Assembly (NCBI GenBank): GCA_030043215.1
Contig: JASHYG010000437.1
Location: forward strand, 1-6,258
DNA: 6,258 nucleotides
Source: Gammaproteobacteria bacterium
Lineage (GTDB): Bacteria > Pseudomonadota > Gammaproteobacteria > Steroidobacterales > Steroidobacteraceae
Reading direction: 5' to 3'
Under the pieces are notes generated by a model. The model did not search any database. It was not told the DNA's origin and worked only from the letters and a program-made list of their open reading frames with translations. Position 1 is the stretch's first letter. Every line of letters starts with the position of its first letter. The position numbers were made by a program, and so were the translations under genes. Of the stretch, positions 6,211-6,258 are shown one piece after another.

Positions 6211-6256
6211 AATATAAGAAATTAGTTTGACTCGGACCCCTCGATGCACTTATATT
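6211..6256. repeat. 8-bp inverted repeat around an AT-rich stretch
   Basis: AATATAAG (6211-6218) and CTTATATT (6249-6256) are exact reverse complements separated by 30 bp. The right arm overlaps the -10 of the putative outward promoter. This could be an operator, or chance in an AT-rich patch. Confidence 0.3.
6227..6256 (+). promoter_or_regulatory. Likely sigma-70 promoter reading out of the right edge
   Basis: TTGACT (6227-6232, 5 of 6) is followed after 18 nt by TATATT (6251-6256, 5 of 6). It lies in the AT-rich end of the non-coding stretch after the TPM operon and would drive a gene beyond the window. It is the best promoter match in the window, though no target gene is visible. Confidence 0.45.
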
Positions 6257-6258
6257 TC

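Overview
The window is GC-rich DNA with strong third-position G/C bias. It encodes a TonB-dependent outer-membrane receptor, a secreted type-B carboxylesterase and a lipoprotein with a Gly at +2, so it comes from a Gram-negative bacterium. The receptor subtype and the LemA/TPM/TPM gene order are what I would expect from a gammaproteobacterium of the Xanthomonadales/Nevskiales/Steroidobacter kind, but this is inferred from general knowledge and no ribosomal or phylogenetic marker is present. I see no tRNA, rRNA, CRISPR array, insertion sequence or phage gene.

Left part (1-2267, minus strand). The first 1857 bases are the N-terminal 619 codons of a TonB-dependent receptor that runs off the left edge. 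It is intact as far as it can be seen. Its upstream 191-bp gap carries a possible terminator hairpin for the preceding gene and a TATACT box. Before it on the same strand lies a small two-helix membrane protein of 72 residues, best started at a GTG at 2267.

Middle (2268-3988). A 119-bp divergent region separates the small membrane gene from a plus-strand secreted carboxylesterase/lipase (533 aa) with a complete Ser-Glu-His triad. The receptor and the exported esterase may handle related substrates, but only proximity supports this. The esterase stop codon lies in the first unit of a 21-bp tandem repeat (about 3.2 copies).

Right part (4152-6171, plus strand). A tight three-gene operon follows: a LemA-family lipoprotein, a TPM-domain (YgcG-like) membrane protein with a Gly/Phe-rich tail whose GTG start overlaps the lemA stop, and a second, soluble-looking TPM-domain protein starting 2 bp after the previous stop. 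The spacing implies translational coupling and a joint envelope role, which is poorly defined in the literature. The last 87 bases are non-coding and AT-rich at the end, and contain a good-looking outward promoter that also carries one arm of an 8-bp inverted repeat.

I did not find a clearly new biological system. The most curious points are the stop-containing tandem repeat after the esterase, the receptor/small-protein/esterase neighbourhood, and the coupled LemA-TPM-TPM set.
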